Positions 50,301-61,863 of a stretch of DNA of 64,000 bases are shown piece after piece (within the stretch, counting starts at the first letter, position 1; each line of letters opens with the position of its first letter). A program made the translations under genes and the position numbers. The notes below the pieces were generated by a model. It had not been told where the DNA came from. It did not search any database and saw only the letters and a program-made list of their open reading frames with translations. This DNA is from Gracilaria domingensis (lineage: Eukaryota > Rhodophyta > Florideophyceae > Gracilariales > Gracilariaceae). The stretch lies in assembly GCA_022539475.1 (NCBI GenBank), contig VCMS01000077.1:62001-126000 (forward strand), read 5' to 3'.

Positions 50301-53160
50301 TGTTGATGCCGCATCGTTGCGGAATTGGTTGGCGAGTGTCTTTCGACAGTGTCAGTTAGTTCCCGCGTCCTTACGGAGTGGTCGGGAGAGATACACCGAA
50401 TTTGTCGGGAGAAGCCATCCATACGATGCTGTTGTCCCCGTTGTAATAGGGTTTTCATGTGCCTCGTCTTGAAGAATGAATACCTGCTACGATGATCGTT
50501 GAAGATTCTATGTCCATCTGTGACGAGAATGTGACCTCCAGAAGTTCCGGAGGATGTCTCGTGAAGTATCCTAATCCTGGGTTTCGAACCTGTGTGCAGG
50601 ACGCTCGCATTCAGGAAAACTGTTCGTGTCTGTCGGTGGTGTCCTCCGATCATGAAAGTTTTGTCAAGAATGCCGATTATCTCATATCGGAAGACCCCAT
50701 CATCACTGAATTTCTGCTCTCTCATCTCGAAGAGTGAATCCGTCGCAGACCACAGTCAGTGGGAGAATGTTGGTCCTCAAGTCATGTTACGCTCGGTTTC
50801 CGATGCCGTTGATCACGGTAGAATAACCTCCAAATATTAGAGAGACCTTCGCAGAATATCCCTTAATGGGTATCGCAACTGCTTGCAAGAAGCTCAGCAA
50901 TGAGAGAAGAATGGTATGTCAGTTGTTCGCTCTTTTGCCGCATCGTGATCACGGATGTGATCCAGAGCTCTGGTACTTTCCGCAGTGTAGCGGTCGCTTG
51001 TTTGCCTGCCCCGTTGGAGATGTACTTTGAGTGTTGCCCACAATGGGTGAGAAGTTCCACGTCAGTGAGTGGTCGCTGCGCTGCAATGCAGTTGTCGTAG
51101 ACTTCGTCTGATACCGCTCGCAGTGTGCGAGTGTGCTGTGTGTGCACTTGATACTGTCCCGATCGCTCGGCATAGAACGCATTTGGCGCGAAGAAATCTG
51201 GAAGGAACGTACCGTACATGACGGATTACCCGTCGCTATGACGGTTCCGACTCGCATGCGCGAGAATTGAATGACGGTGAAAGATGGCAGATGTTGTTGC
51301 TTGCAACGAAGAGCTGTTGCACCGTTTGGGAGTTGCCCGCGCACCGCGGTTGTGCCTCTGGCCCCAAAAATTCGGATTTATTCACTGGTCGATGTTGCGG
51401 GGCTGGACAGCAAGGTTGCTTGCCACGGCGCATGGGACAGCCAATGCAAGGTGCATGGCTGACCGATCAAGTCAGACACCACGTGTGTTTTGACCGTTGC
51501 ACTCGGTTTTCTACCCTTCCTAGGGAATTGCTGTATTACCGTTCGTGCAGTGTCACACGCGTATTTTGACCGGTGCAACCGGAAGTGAACCCTTCGTGGA
51601 TGGAAGGCAAATTGAATGATCTGCAGTGCCACACGTGTCAATTGGCCCGTGCAAGCGGATTTGAACCCTCCATGGGTGGACCGGATATTGAAAGTGTGCA
51701 CCACTACACGTGGCTTGCCGTGCAAACGAGGCGCATTGCACACATCCACTTAGCAGTGGGAAGGACCAATGAAATTGAATTGCACTTCCCCACGTGTACT
51801 GTGGTACGACCAATGATATTCGAATGCATTGCATGTCTGGCAAGCCGTGCTGGCAATGTGCATTGTGCATATTAAGAGGATATTGGCCCTTGGCATTTTA
51901 TCCGTCGTATCAACCGTATTACTTCTGTTCAACATGCTATTACTCTGCAACGGAGAGTCCGTTCACGCTGGACGGCACCTCCCCGTAGTCGAGAGAACGT
52001 GTTCTGTTCGTTGTGCCGTCTCTAGACAGATAACTCTCTGCGAAAAGGCGGTGATTTCTGGACTGGAACCGACTTTATCGGGAATGACTACAGTCGGTGG
52101 GCGTGCAAAGCAGCCGCTGCCTTTGCGGACTTGTATGCCAACCGCCGAAGCCGATGAATTTCTTTGTTGACACCTTACTTGACTGGAGCCTCGATGAAGA
52201 TGTGCGACTTCTCTGGTAATTTACTGGAGGCTGTTGCTGGATTCAAGCTCACTGAGAGAAACCATGGAATCATCGAGAGTCGCCATATTCTGGCTGTCGA
52301 CCCTGCGTAGAAAGGACCTCAGTGAGGAAGGACCAATTCGTTGGACGTATCCGATATTCTCGGGAACTAACGTAGGATATGTTTAATATCCTTTACGGTG
52401 TCTGTCATGGCTGAGCACCATTGAGGAATGGACTTTGCGAGGACCGCTCAGTGGACTGAGCCTTGCGAAGGAAGTTGACCCCTGCTGGGATTAGACTCTG
52501 CAAAAGAGGATCTTATTAGTCAAATACCGCATTGCGGATCGACTCTTTTCGAGGAGAGCGGTCTCTGGTCGATGATGAAGTTATAATTAGACCCTTGATA
52601 TTGGCAGCAAAACCTGATCGTTCAGGACATATACTGGATATTCCAGGGTTCTCTGGGAGGTACGCACACCGTTGGTTACGGAATACCAGGATGTCTGGAT
52701 GATGCACCCACTGTTCTGGTTCGGATCGTCGTCGTTCTCGGACGCTGAGTGTCACTCAGAACGAGTTTGTCTCCGTTGTCCTTTGGCATGAACTCGATTG
52801 GTTCGCGTCAGCGACACGGTATTGGCCACGTTGTGGAACATCTCCACTTTGGAGTACAGAAAGGACTTTCTGTGTGCTGAGTACGAACGCTGCACTGCGA
52901 AGAAGTACCAATAGGCTTCGAAGCCCTTGGTGTTGTCCTGGATGTGTAGAGCAAAACGCTCTTTGTGGGGATGCACCGAGATGTTTTTCATAGTCTGTTG
53001 ATCCGTTCCCGGCTTCGAAATCCTCATTTTATGAGAGGCTACTACGGTAGTGGCCCTATTCTGGGGTATGCCTAGGAAGGGTAGTGTTTCTGCACACGTG
53101 CGTTGAGTTGGCCCGATGCCGGGTGTGTCGTGGCAAGCCCGCCACGGTTTCACACGTGTA
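47377..53160 (+). mobile_element. Decayed Ty3/gypsy-like LTR element, plus strand
   Basis: In order this relic has a gag-type segment with a Ser/Asp-rich stretch and a CCHC zinc knuckle (CHHCYGKGHHASVCTHP), an aspartic-protease region with the active-site DTGA, and the beginning of a reverse-transcriptase region (WTPIVVVPKPDNLLQFCLDY). After that the coding signal fades at about 49.9 kb, and about 3 kb of mostly non-coding DNA follows, including a CACGTG array. It is clearly the same family as the young element at 54,723-62,711 but more diverged. It is broken in several places. No LTR pair was identified for it, so both ends are approximate. Confidence 0.75.
51480..51796. repeat. Array of CACGTG motifs spaced 73-84 bp in the plus-strand element
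   Basis: CACGTG occurs at 51,480, 51,632, 51,707 and 51,791, and a one-base variant (CACGCG) at 51,553. Each is embedded in a degenerate unit with TTGACCGGTGCAACCGG-like sequence. The same array with almost the same spacing (77, 74, 84) occurs in the young minus-strand element at 57,354 down to 57,114. Confidence 0.7.
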
Positions 53161-54722
53161 GGACGTTGGCCTGCAGCGCCGGATAGTTAGATATTTCTAG
53201 TTGATATTTTCGAGTGCCCCGTATAGGTAGCGGCACGTGCCGCCACTGTACGGGAAGTAAACCTCAAGGAGGCTTCTGACTCTGACTTTCTTGCCGCTTC
53301 TGAACGGTCTTCGTTCCTAATCGGGCAAACCGCCACAATTCCGGGCTAGTCATCCGACGTCTACCACTGAGAAGTTCTAGACCGTCGTTACGGCATATTT
53401 TCAGTTGTTTTATTGTTATTATTTCCGTCATACGGCTCCTATCGCTCTGCCATGTTATACAGGTTTGAACCACATTGTTTGGGAATATTTCTCGATCTCG
53501 CGAGTCAGTGCACCGCTGCGCGACTCGTTGGTTGCCCGTTTTGCCCAACACCGTTGGTTTGGATATCTCCACTCGCTGTGGCTCGCCGGAACTACCCGGA
53601 TTCTACGCCGATTCTACCAACCCCAATCTCCGGCTGCACGCCCAGCACGGGGCTGCCCGGATTTACACCCGGCCTGTGTCATCCCTACCGGAAGGTTCTA
53701 CCACCGACCCTACCGCTATAGGGAGCGGGGCTCGAGCAACCTGTAAGTGCGCTTTCCGCGACGCGGCTCTTGTTTGCCCACTCGTCGGATTGCACCAAAA
53801 ACTGGTCTTCCGACCTAGAATCGTCCTTATTCGCCAACATCTGTTGGAGTTGATTCGTTTGTGTGGAGCCCAGATAGTTGGGAATATCCGTTCTTACGGT
53901 TCTTTCATTGTCCATTTTCGGAAGTTGTTCTGGTTTCCAATTGGCCGACTGTGTCGGTTAGCGATGTCGTCCCGTCGCAGGAGTGGCGCACCACGTGCCG
54001 CTCCTGTGCCCGGTTCGTCGGGCTTGCTGGCAAGTCTGCTTCCGCTGCCAAAGGAAACCCTCGAGGTCTCCGGTAATGGCGCTCCGAAATCGGCTTCCCG
54101 GGGCCTCCGTTCTGATAACGGGACCCCACCCACTCGTGGGCCAACTGAAACCGCAACTGCGGCTGATTCCGCCACAGCGGTTGACGTTATGTCGTCGCGA
54201 TCTGACGAGTACACCCTCCGCGAATTAGAGGCTCAGGTTTGCATCCTGCAGAACTCTCAAGTGGGCCTCATCCGGGATATAATACGAAACTCCGGCAACG
54301 GCTGGATGAAGCCACTGTCCGGGATGTTTCGAGCGACGTCCGTGCTTTACGGTCTGATGTCAACCAGATTATGGAACACCGACAGGTGTTGGCTGCCCTG
54401 CACGAGCAGGCTTCTGCACGCCTAGACCGCCTGGCTACCCGTCTGGAGACGGTCGAGCAAATCATCGTATCTGATGCTGTTGCGCCGGGAGCCCCGGATT
54501 CTGAGGGTTCTCAGCACTCGCGCCGTTCCCGGGATCTTCCGGCAAGGAAAACGGTCAAGGTTGAGCCTGACTCGTCTTCTTCACTCTCTTCAGAAGAGGA
54601 AGCCAAAAATGTGGGATCTTCATCCGACACGTCGGACAGCGAGAACGATCGCTCTCGCAAACGTGCTTCCCGTTCACGGGCTACTGAAGCCACTTCTGGT
54701 GTTGCACGAGGCCGTACGAAAG
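53161..54722 (+). mobile_element. Older LTR-type element, left part (LTR-like region and gag N-terminus)
   Basis: The region before about 53,900 resembles an LTR/leader in composition. It is followed by a gag-like frame beginning MSSRRRSGAP with a coiled-coil segment (YTLRELEAQVCILQNSQVGL) and a Ser/Glu/Arg-rich stretch, like the gag of the young element but clearly another family member. It is interrupted at 54,722 by the young LTR element, and its remainder continues at 62,712. It is broken apart from the insertion, by perhaps one or two changes. The left end is approximate. Confidence 0.65.
54718..54722. repeat. Target-site duplication GAAAG, left
   Basis: GAAAG directly precedes the left LTR and is repeated exactly at 62,712-62,716 directly after the right LTR. 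Confidence 0.9.
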
Positions 54723-55570
54723 TGTAGTGCAAAACCGTGACGCGAACGGACAAAAACCAGCCGCATACGCGGAAGCACTCAAGGAGTTCAGCCTTGCTCC
54801 CTGTGAGGGGTGGCGCAGCGGAAGAGCCCTCCGATGGGGTCGACACGTGCCGGGCGTAACTCCGGGCGACCCGTTCCTGACTTACAGACGGAGGTCGGGG
54901 GGGAAAGACCAGCCACAGATGTGGAAGATCCGAGACAGCGGTGCGGGCAAATGTAGGGGCAAACGAAGGAAAAGAGCCGTGTATACGGACACAGGCCCTG
55001 TAATAGAAGGGAAAAGAAAAGGAGAAACAAAGCAAAAGAAATAATAACCTGATAACCGGGCGGAGAACAGCCGTAAGAACGGGAAAAACAAGAACAAAAC
55101 AAGGCACCAAAATAAACGACAATGTCCGTATGTAAACGGTGGCTCCTCAGAGACGCGAGGCGGATAAGCACTGCCGTATTCGACACGGACGCTCTCCGAA
55201 GAGTCGCGGTCGCGTGCGGGCGATAGACTTAGAGCCGAGCACTCGGTTGACTTTACTTCCCAGAAGGATGGCCAGTCGGCCGGCCCTTAAGTAGGGATCA
55301 CTACAGTATCTAATCAAACTAATATCCCGGCACACATCCGGCCACAGCCACACACGTGTACCGTGCCCCGTCGGCTCAAAGGGGCAATCCGCAAAAGCGG
55401 CAATATCCACCACGTGGACACCTGATGTGCCCACAACCAGGCCAACAAATAAACATTCTCCCACCAAGGGCTATCCTATCCTCACCATCTGAGACACCAT
55501 TCCGGCATACCGGCACATCTGCGATTAGCAGCACGAGCGAGGCCGGAGTTCCCGGGGTCATTGCACTACA
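54723..55570 (-). repeat. LTR (3' LTR of the young element)
   Basis: 848 bp with terminal inverted TGTAGTGCAA...TTGCACTACA. It is virtually identical to the LTR at 61,864-62,711. Frames inside it on both strands occur identically in both LTRs and are not genes. Confidence 0.95.
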
Positions 55571-55583
55571 TCTCCCCCTCCTC
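55571..55583 (-). other. Polypurine tract of the young element
   Basis: On the element's coding strand this reads GAGGAGGGGGAGA immediately before the 3' LTR, the expected position and composition for second-strand priming. Confidence 0.8.
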
Positions 55584-57113
55584 AAGATTCGGGTACTAAG
55601 CCGAATCAAACGGTCAATTCCTTGGCAGAGGCCAAGAGCAAGGCTTCCGAGAACTCGGTCACAGCGAGGGACATCAGCTCCCAATGCGTTGCGCGAGTCC
55701 ATCTTCTCGACATGCGAGCATTCCGTGATGACGGCATTCCCTGCGAAATATAACAGCCGAATTCTTCGGGGACTTCCACTGAGCGGCGTCAAAGGAGCGA
55801 CGTAGAAGCGTCTCTTCTCTGTGCGAGACAGCCTTCTCCCAACGGGAGCAAAGCCAAACGCGATTGAAAGCGGCGCGAGCATTCCAGCGAAGACCGATAT
55901 CATCTTAGAACACGATTCTAATAGCGTGCGGTTCGGTTCTGTTTGCGTGCGACCTCCGCCAAGTGCAGTACTTCAGTGTGACAAGAGCTTGGCTAGAGTC
56001 CCAGCCATCTGGCTTTCCGTACTGAACGGCTTGTCAGTTTTCCAGAGTGACCTGGCGCGATCAATTCAATTCCTGAGTGACCAGGCAGAGCAATCCCCTT
56101 CTCAAAAGGTGCATCCCCAGTAGGGTTAAACATTTCACATCATTCCCGCCACTGGCATGGTGGCAGCGCACAATCGTTCACCAACGGAAATACAACTTCA
56201 ACTTCCCGTTCCGGGCTACCTCGCACACCACGAGTCACCAGTCTATGGCATGTCGACGCCAGATCCTTTATGATGAGGGCAGCCGCGGTGCGGAATTTTC
56301 AACAGACCGACAAAAATTCGGGAGGAGCTTCAGAGGTGCACCGTGCTTCCGTTAATAGCGGAATACCATTTCCCTAGACGGGGCATTCATGTCTGCACAT
56401 CCCGTAACGAACGGCTGACGCAACATCCCGTACGACATGGGTCAATCAGTACGCGTCCTGAATGACCAGGCTCCTAGGAAAAAATATGCCATCCGCCATG
56501 CGGCAACTCTTCATCTTCTATCAGTGCTTCTCAGCGGCAGAGCTGCATCCACAATGTGGCGTACTTCCAACGAGGGGATTTCCCTTCATTCGAGCTTCAT
56601 CCGCTAGAGCGGCTATTATCGTCGCCAAACTGGTGTTCATCACAACGCCGGAATATCCACGGAACAGTATACAGAATATCCCGAACGGACAGCTCCGTTA
56701 CGTACGGCATGAAAGAAATAATACCGGCAAAGACGGCTCCCGAATATGTAGGGTTCACACTCGCTTCCGAGATATCCCAGACTTGGGCGCATCTTCATCG
56801 CTTCGTCCTCGAAGAGGTTCTTCTTTGACCGAAATTTCGGAAGCACTCCATGAAACAATGGCTAAATACCATATTCCATCTTAGACGGCCATCAACGAAT
56901 ATAATCTGAAATTATTCAGTAGCCCGAGTACGGGAAGGTAGAATGAACCGTCAACAGATGTCGGGTTGCTGAGTTATTGCCTCTGCAATATGAGGCCTAG
57001 CATCTTCCCGTGGAAGACGGGCCTTCAAAGTATACCATCCCAGCATTTTGAACATTGCTGGCTTGAAAACCTCACTTGTAGTGCACTCCAATGTTATTGG
57101 CTATGCCACATTA

Positions 57114-57354
57114 CACGTGGATGAGTGCAACCAATTTTCATTGGCTCCTTTCACTGCCAAGTGGATTTGTGCACTATCCTCCGTTTGCACGGCCAGCCAC
57201 GTGTGTGGTGCACAAATAAAATCTAACTTCCATCCATGAAGGGTTCTATTCTGGTTGCACCGGCCAATTCACACGTGTAGGCGTGCCACCTAAATCGATT
57301 CGGCTTCCACCCAAGATGGGCCAACTTCCGGTTGCACCGGCTAAAATACACGTG
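57114..57354. repeat. CACGTG array in the young element
   Basis: CACGTG occurs at 57,114, 57,198, 57,272 and 57,349 (plus-strand starts), with spacings of 84, 74 and 77 bp. Flanking unit sequence matches the array at 51,480-51,796 in the older copy. It is non-coding and conserved in position within the family. Confidence 0.7.
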
Positions 57355-58995
57355 TGCATGTGCACGCAAAGTGCATCGTGCTGCTCCACGCGCCGTGGCA
57401 AGCACATTGCTGTGTCGACTTCAGCGCCGTGTTGCACGGATTGCGCAGTGCCTGCAACAGTGCAAGCTGCTGGGCCGCCACGAGCGGGTCTCAACGTGAC
57501 ACCCCGAATATTTCGGTGCTTTGCGACGCCGCACAGGGCGGACGGCCACCAAAATTGATCGCCAAGCATGGCTACTGTGCGAACCTTTCCGTCTTTGGTA
57601 CGGCTTTCGACCTCTCCAAACCATGAGACATTACCGTTCTTCACTCGGCTTGTGCTGAACTCACGGTACGTGCTTCGATACGTCTTCCGCGTATTATTAG
57701 GCATTTGGAAACCGCATAGCACCGTTCTCCATCGGCGATTCTACCGGCGCACCGGAAGAGCGCAAACGATAATTCCACAACACAGTGGCCACAACTGCGA
57801 ACTAACGCGCCAACGTTTTCCCACTGTGGGCCTGCTGCGAACAGGTACGATAGCGAACAGCGCCACGAGGAGCGGACCAGCCAGCAGTCTGCGGTATCCA
57901 ACCAGGTTGGCAGATGCGCAGGACCCAAAGGTTAGGGACCACACCGGGTAACCGGAATACATCAACAGCGCACTAATTCCTCGCGAAGAGGCGATATAAT
58001 CCCCGCCTTAATAGGACGTTCCGACCAGAAAGCGGCGGTCAATGGCAACAATTACGCGACCAAGCGGCTATGAACCGAGAGATTCGGACGACTTTTTCTG
58101 TTTCCTACCGCACTGGGCGGTGTGCAACAAAAGTCCTGCGACATTATAACCCAAATTGGGACGCCGTCAAGGCTGTCGGACAAAATGACTTCGAGCTCCC
58201 ATACGAGGGCATTGTTACCGTTACTTCAACGGATGTTCAGATAATCGCGGTAAGTATCATTCCATCTTCATTGTGTAATGCACGTTATACACCGGCGAGC
58301 CGGAAACCAATATCCGCGAACATGAAGCGGCAAATGAACCATACTCTAACATGAATATCTTCTCGGATTACGCGCTTCCTCTAAGTAGAGGCAACGTTCT
58401 TCACGACTCTGGAACTGAACCGGCTGCTCTGAGGAAGAGTCGAGTCAAGCTACAACCGTCCAACCCACGGCATTCACCGGCACTCCGGAAAACGACTACC
58501 ACGAGTGCAATGCAGAATTACTGACCAACTGACATCTCCTCTTCTCACCCTCTGGTGCCAATCCTGCGTACAGGCACGATACCGTATAACGGATACCTCA
58601 CGAAGAAGCGTGCTAGCCTCCGATATTCGGGGAAAGGATCGAACCGTGTCCCACTCAAGGGCTGTAAACCGTTCTCAACGGCAATTAAACCGCCATTATC
58701 AGACTCCAGCTTCTTCGAAGAAGACATTGTGGACCGTTCTGCGGACACATTCCCAAAATGAAGGGGACGACTAATAAAGAAAGCACATCTCCACTTCTCA
58801 TTCGTGGCATGTTCCAACAAGCTTGGCACAACCTATCCCGACAAGGGCGGATCGCTCACTACTGGGAGATCGAACTCTCTTCCCCCTCCTCAGTTGGAGC
58901 AACGAAGCTTGTAGAAACCACGCTAGAAGGTGGATGAAACCGTGTATAAACGTACGGATTAGCCTTAGCAGTAGGAATAGAAATAGATGTAGACT

Positions 58996-60885
58996 TCACC
59001 GATAACTTTGGAACTTCCAATAAACCATCACACTTCTGGTGTCCCGTCGCTTCATGCGAATCAAAACCATAACCATGTCAACCTTCTTAGGTTCTTCCGG
59101 TACAGAAACCGGACCATCCAAAACTTGGCATTGCGAGCGATAGTGTCTAGCCCAAGAAAAAGGGTAAACGCCGTCGTTGACGGGCGCAGCGCGGTACGTT
59201 CCAGAACATGGTTCGCGAAAATTGCGGTAGTCCACACAGAGCTGAAGCCCCATTTCCTTCTTGGGAACGACGACCACGGGCGTCAACGAAGAGCCACAAT
59301 CTTTGGATTCGAGCAAAGACCGTACGAACGGAATGAAACTCAAGTGTTGAGCTCCACGTCCAATGTTGCCTATTAGGGATGACCACAAAGATTCCAGGAA
59401 GTGGATGAACGAGCCAGAACTCTGGGTGCCAGATACTGTGCCAGACGGCGGCTCTATTGTAGGAGAACATGATTCCAAACTTGAATCAACCAAACCATGA
59501 TGCATTGATCTCCCATTGAAAAGGGCATTCAATGCTTCGTCTGCAGAAGCATCGCAAAGACCGAGCACATCGGAAACTTCCACGTTAGTGGCAAAAATAG
59601 CCTTCGGGTGCGGGAAGGTCTGGCCAATAACTTGGTTCTTCTGTAGGCACAGTGGAGATCGCGAGAAGTTAGCGACAAGAACCTGAAGTGGTTTGTCTTC
59701 TTCACACCATGCGACTCCATTAGCCAATGCAGCATCCTGCTTTCCGTACAACGACGGCATGTGCTCTAAAACCAAAAGGCCGCGTTGTGCGGTAGACACA
59801 GTAACCCAAGACTGGGATTCCGGTGGAATCACGGTAAAAGCTACGACGCGTAATTTCGAAGACTTCCGACTCGGTCGGCTGTAGTGTTGTGCCGGTGGCA
59901 ATGGTGCCGGATTCTTTCTCGCCCGTTCCCACGGCCTACCAGCAAATGGAACGGAGATTCCGTCAGCCAAATCCACCCGAGAAAACCTCGGTCTAATCGC
60001 ATGAACAAAGCGATCACAAAAGTCGCAGCCGAGAACAATCGGAACAGCAAGCTTCTTGCACACAACAAAGTTGACCGTAACCACGGATAATCCAAGTCTA
60101 ACAAGAATTGGCACAGTGCCCACAGTCTCAATTGGGGATTCATTCGCATCACAAATATCCTTCAGGGGACCATATCGGATGTACTGCAAACACTCCTGAG
60201 GGAGAAGTGAATCCAGAATACAGCTCGGAGCTGCTCCCGTATCAAGAACGGTCACATGACGAGCCATCAGATGATGGGAAAATCCGAGATCGGCGTAGAC
60301 CTTGTAGCTCCGCTTCGACAGCATGAGCACACGTTCCGGATGTTTCGGATTAACTTTCCGTATCCACGGCCTCGTAAGTTGTCCCACATCTGGGTTTGAA
60401 TCCGATAAGGATAAAGAAACCTTCCTCGAAAGGATGGTTATAGGGGAGCGGGACTGGGAAGTCCCAGGTGTCAATGACCCCTGTTCAAAGGGCACCTCTC
60501 CCGAATGGGAGGCTCCCAAGCTCAGTTTTTCTGAGTCAATGCCGTTTGAAACGTACGAGTTTTCTCCCGCAGAACGGGTTGTTCCACAGCAGTGGTGATG
60601 TTGTTGATGACCTGACGGACAGGAAGCGACCGAGAAACGGCAGGACTCGACGCCTCGAGAGGAGAGGATACTTCGAAATCGTCCTTCGCAAGAAGGTAAG
60701 AATTCAATGGCACACTCTCCTGTTCTTCCGGAGCCAACGATTCGAAACGCACGATGATCGTGTCCAAATCCCGAAGAGGGTGCATACAAAGAGATGTTGC
60801 GTGTCCTCTGCCATAACAATGGTGACAGATGACTGCAGAACTCTGACGCAGATAATCCGTATTGAGCGGCAGTGCGGAATCCCAC
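58996..60885 (-). CDS. Protease and partial reverse-transcriptase ORF of the young element
   Basis: It overlaps the 3' end of the gag-like frame in a different frame, as is usual for gag-pol elements that use frameshifting. It carries an aspartic-protease region (VTVLDTGAAPSCILDSLL, later VLGCDFCDRFV). After a linker comes the N-terminal motif of a gypsy-type RT (SLTPVVVVPKKEMGLQLCVD). The catalytic part expected after that is not recognisable. The same layout is seen in the older copy. Confidence 0.75.
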   Translation of the reverse strand: MGFRTAAQYGLSASEFCSHLSPLLWQRTRNISLYAPSSGFGHDHRAFRIVGSGRTGECAIEFLPSCEGRFRSILSSRGVESCRFSVASCPSGHQQHHHCCGTTRSAGENSYVSNGIDSEKLSLGASHSGEVPFEQGSLTPGTSQSRSPITILSRKVSLSLSDSNPDVGQLTRPWIRKVNPKHPERVLMLSKRSYKVYADLGFSHHLMARHVTVLDTGAAPSCILDSLLPQECLQYIRYGPLKDICDANESPIETVGTVPILVRLGLSVVTVNFVVCKKLAVPIVLGCDFCDRFVHAIRPRFSRVDLADGISVPFAGRPWERARKNPAPLPPAQHYSRPSRKSSKLRVVAFTVIPPESQSWVTVSTAQRGLLVLEHMPSLYGKQDAALANGVAWCEEDKPLQVLVANFSRSPLCLQKNQVIGQTFPHPKAIFATNVEVSDVLGLCDASADEALNALFNGRSMHHGLVDSSLESCSPTIEPPSGTVSGTQSSGSFIHFLESLWSSLIGNIGRGAQHLSFIPFVRSLLESKDCGSSLTPVVVVPKKEMGLQLCVDYRNFREPCSGTYRAAPVNDGVYPFSWARHYRSQCQVLDGPVSVPEEPKKVDMVMVLIRMKRRDTRSVMVYWKFQSYR

Positions 60886-61808
60886 TCAGCAGAATTCCTG
60901 GGCAGAGTCATATCCCGAATGGGCTCCACCGTATGATACGGTACACAGTCAGCATCAACTGGCGATGTAGAAAAAGCCTTCGAAAAGGTGACCGATTTCT
61001 TCGGAACTAACGCTTCACATAGCAACTCGTTAGATGAGAGATTCCCGCGCATGCGGCTGAGCTCACGACTCCAAGCTCCAATTGAGGAGTCAGACGAATA
61101 TGTCCAATCCGATGAGGCGGTATCAAACTCTGAGGTCTCAGAGACATCTGAATCGAACTTCGTTCGCCGCGTGCAACCCTTCGAACCTGACGGGCGTCGA
61201 TGTTTCCCACCGCTGGGCTCAGAATCCGAGTAGTCGGAAGAACGATTGTCCATCAAGATGGCATTCTCCAACGTACGCAAACGATGGTCAATATCAATCA
61301 ACCTCGAGTTGTACCTTCTCAGAGGATTATCGCCAGAACGAACATATTCCAGAATGGAGTCCACTTCACAACGCAAATGGCGAACATCACCGCGAACATC
61401 CCTCTTGAGGGTTTCGTCAACCTTTTCAATAAGGGCGTTCCAAGCCTCACGAATTGAGGACTGCCTGAGCTGCAAAGAGCAGATATGAGCCTCCAACTCG
61501 GAGTAACGGGCAAGGAACCCTCCAGAAGGGCAAGCTTTCGCCACGAGTGCGGCCGAAACTAGCCCAGAATCTGGGGGTACCGAAGGGAAAGGTCGGGTCT
61601 TTCTAAAGTCAGGGCCAAGTCCAACGTGATTGGAAGCATCCTCCTCGGACCGCGGTCGCGGAGGCACAGTGACAGTGCCATCAGCAGACCTCGGCAGAGA
61701 AAGATTCCGAACTTCATTCGGCGCCAATATAGACATCAGACCGACACTTCGGAAATGACGAACTCGACTTCGAGACTTCCTGAAAACCAAACCAGGCAAA
61801 AGCGACAA
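60522..61808 (-). CDS. Gag-like ORF of the young element
   Basis: 428 codons starting 56 bp inside the LTR. It has a coiled-coil segment (YSELEAHICSLQLRQSSIRE), a Ser/Asp-rich acidic stretch, and a CCHC zinc knuckle (ICHHCYGRGHATSLCMHPLR) for nucleic-acid binding. Gag-type proteins form the particle that packages the element RNA. Confidence 0.8.
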   Translation of the reverse strand: MSLLPGLVFRKSRSRVRHFRSVGLMSILAPNEVRNLSLPRSADGTVTVPPRPRSEEDASNHVGLGPDFRKTRPFPSVPPDSGLVSAALVAKACPSGGFLARYSELEAHICSLQLRQSSIREAWNALIEKVDETLKRDVRGDVRHLRCEVDSILEYVRSGDNPLRRYNSRLIDIDHRLRTLENAILMDNRSSDYSDSEPSGGKHRRPSGSKGCTRRTKFDSDVSETSEFDTASSDWTYSSDSSIGAWSRELSRMRGNLSSNELLCEALVPKKSVTFSKAFSTSPVDADCVPYHTVEPIRDMTLPRNSAEWDSALPLNTDYLRQSSAVICHHCYGRGHATSLCMHPLRDLDTIIVRFESLAPEEQESVPLNSYLLAKDDFEVSSPLEASSPAVSRSLPVRQVINNITTAVEQPVLREKTRTFQTALTQKN

Positions 61809-61844
61809 AGAAAAGAAACCGCTGAAGCGGACCCGCCGATCTTT

Positions 61845-61860
61845 CTAAGTCGGGAGACCA
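61845..61860 (-). other. Candidate primer-binding site of the young element
   Basis: On the coding strand TGGTCTCCCGACTTAG begins three bases after the 5' LTR. TGG complements the CCA end of a tRNA. I cannot name the tRNA. Confidence 0.6.
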
Positions 61861-61863
61861 CTT

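Noticed and set aside
50055-53153. Numerous 60-160-codon frames in the 3' part of the plus-strand LTR element
   Set aside because: They lie on both strands, have no element or host domains, and coincide with the non-coding repeat array shared with the young copy.
54727-55467. Frames inside the LTR (105, 203, 132 and 106 codons)
   Set aside because: They occur identically in both LTRs, on both strands, without domain content. They are a by-product of LTR sequence.
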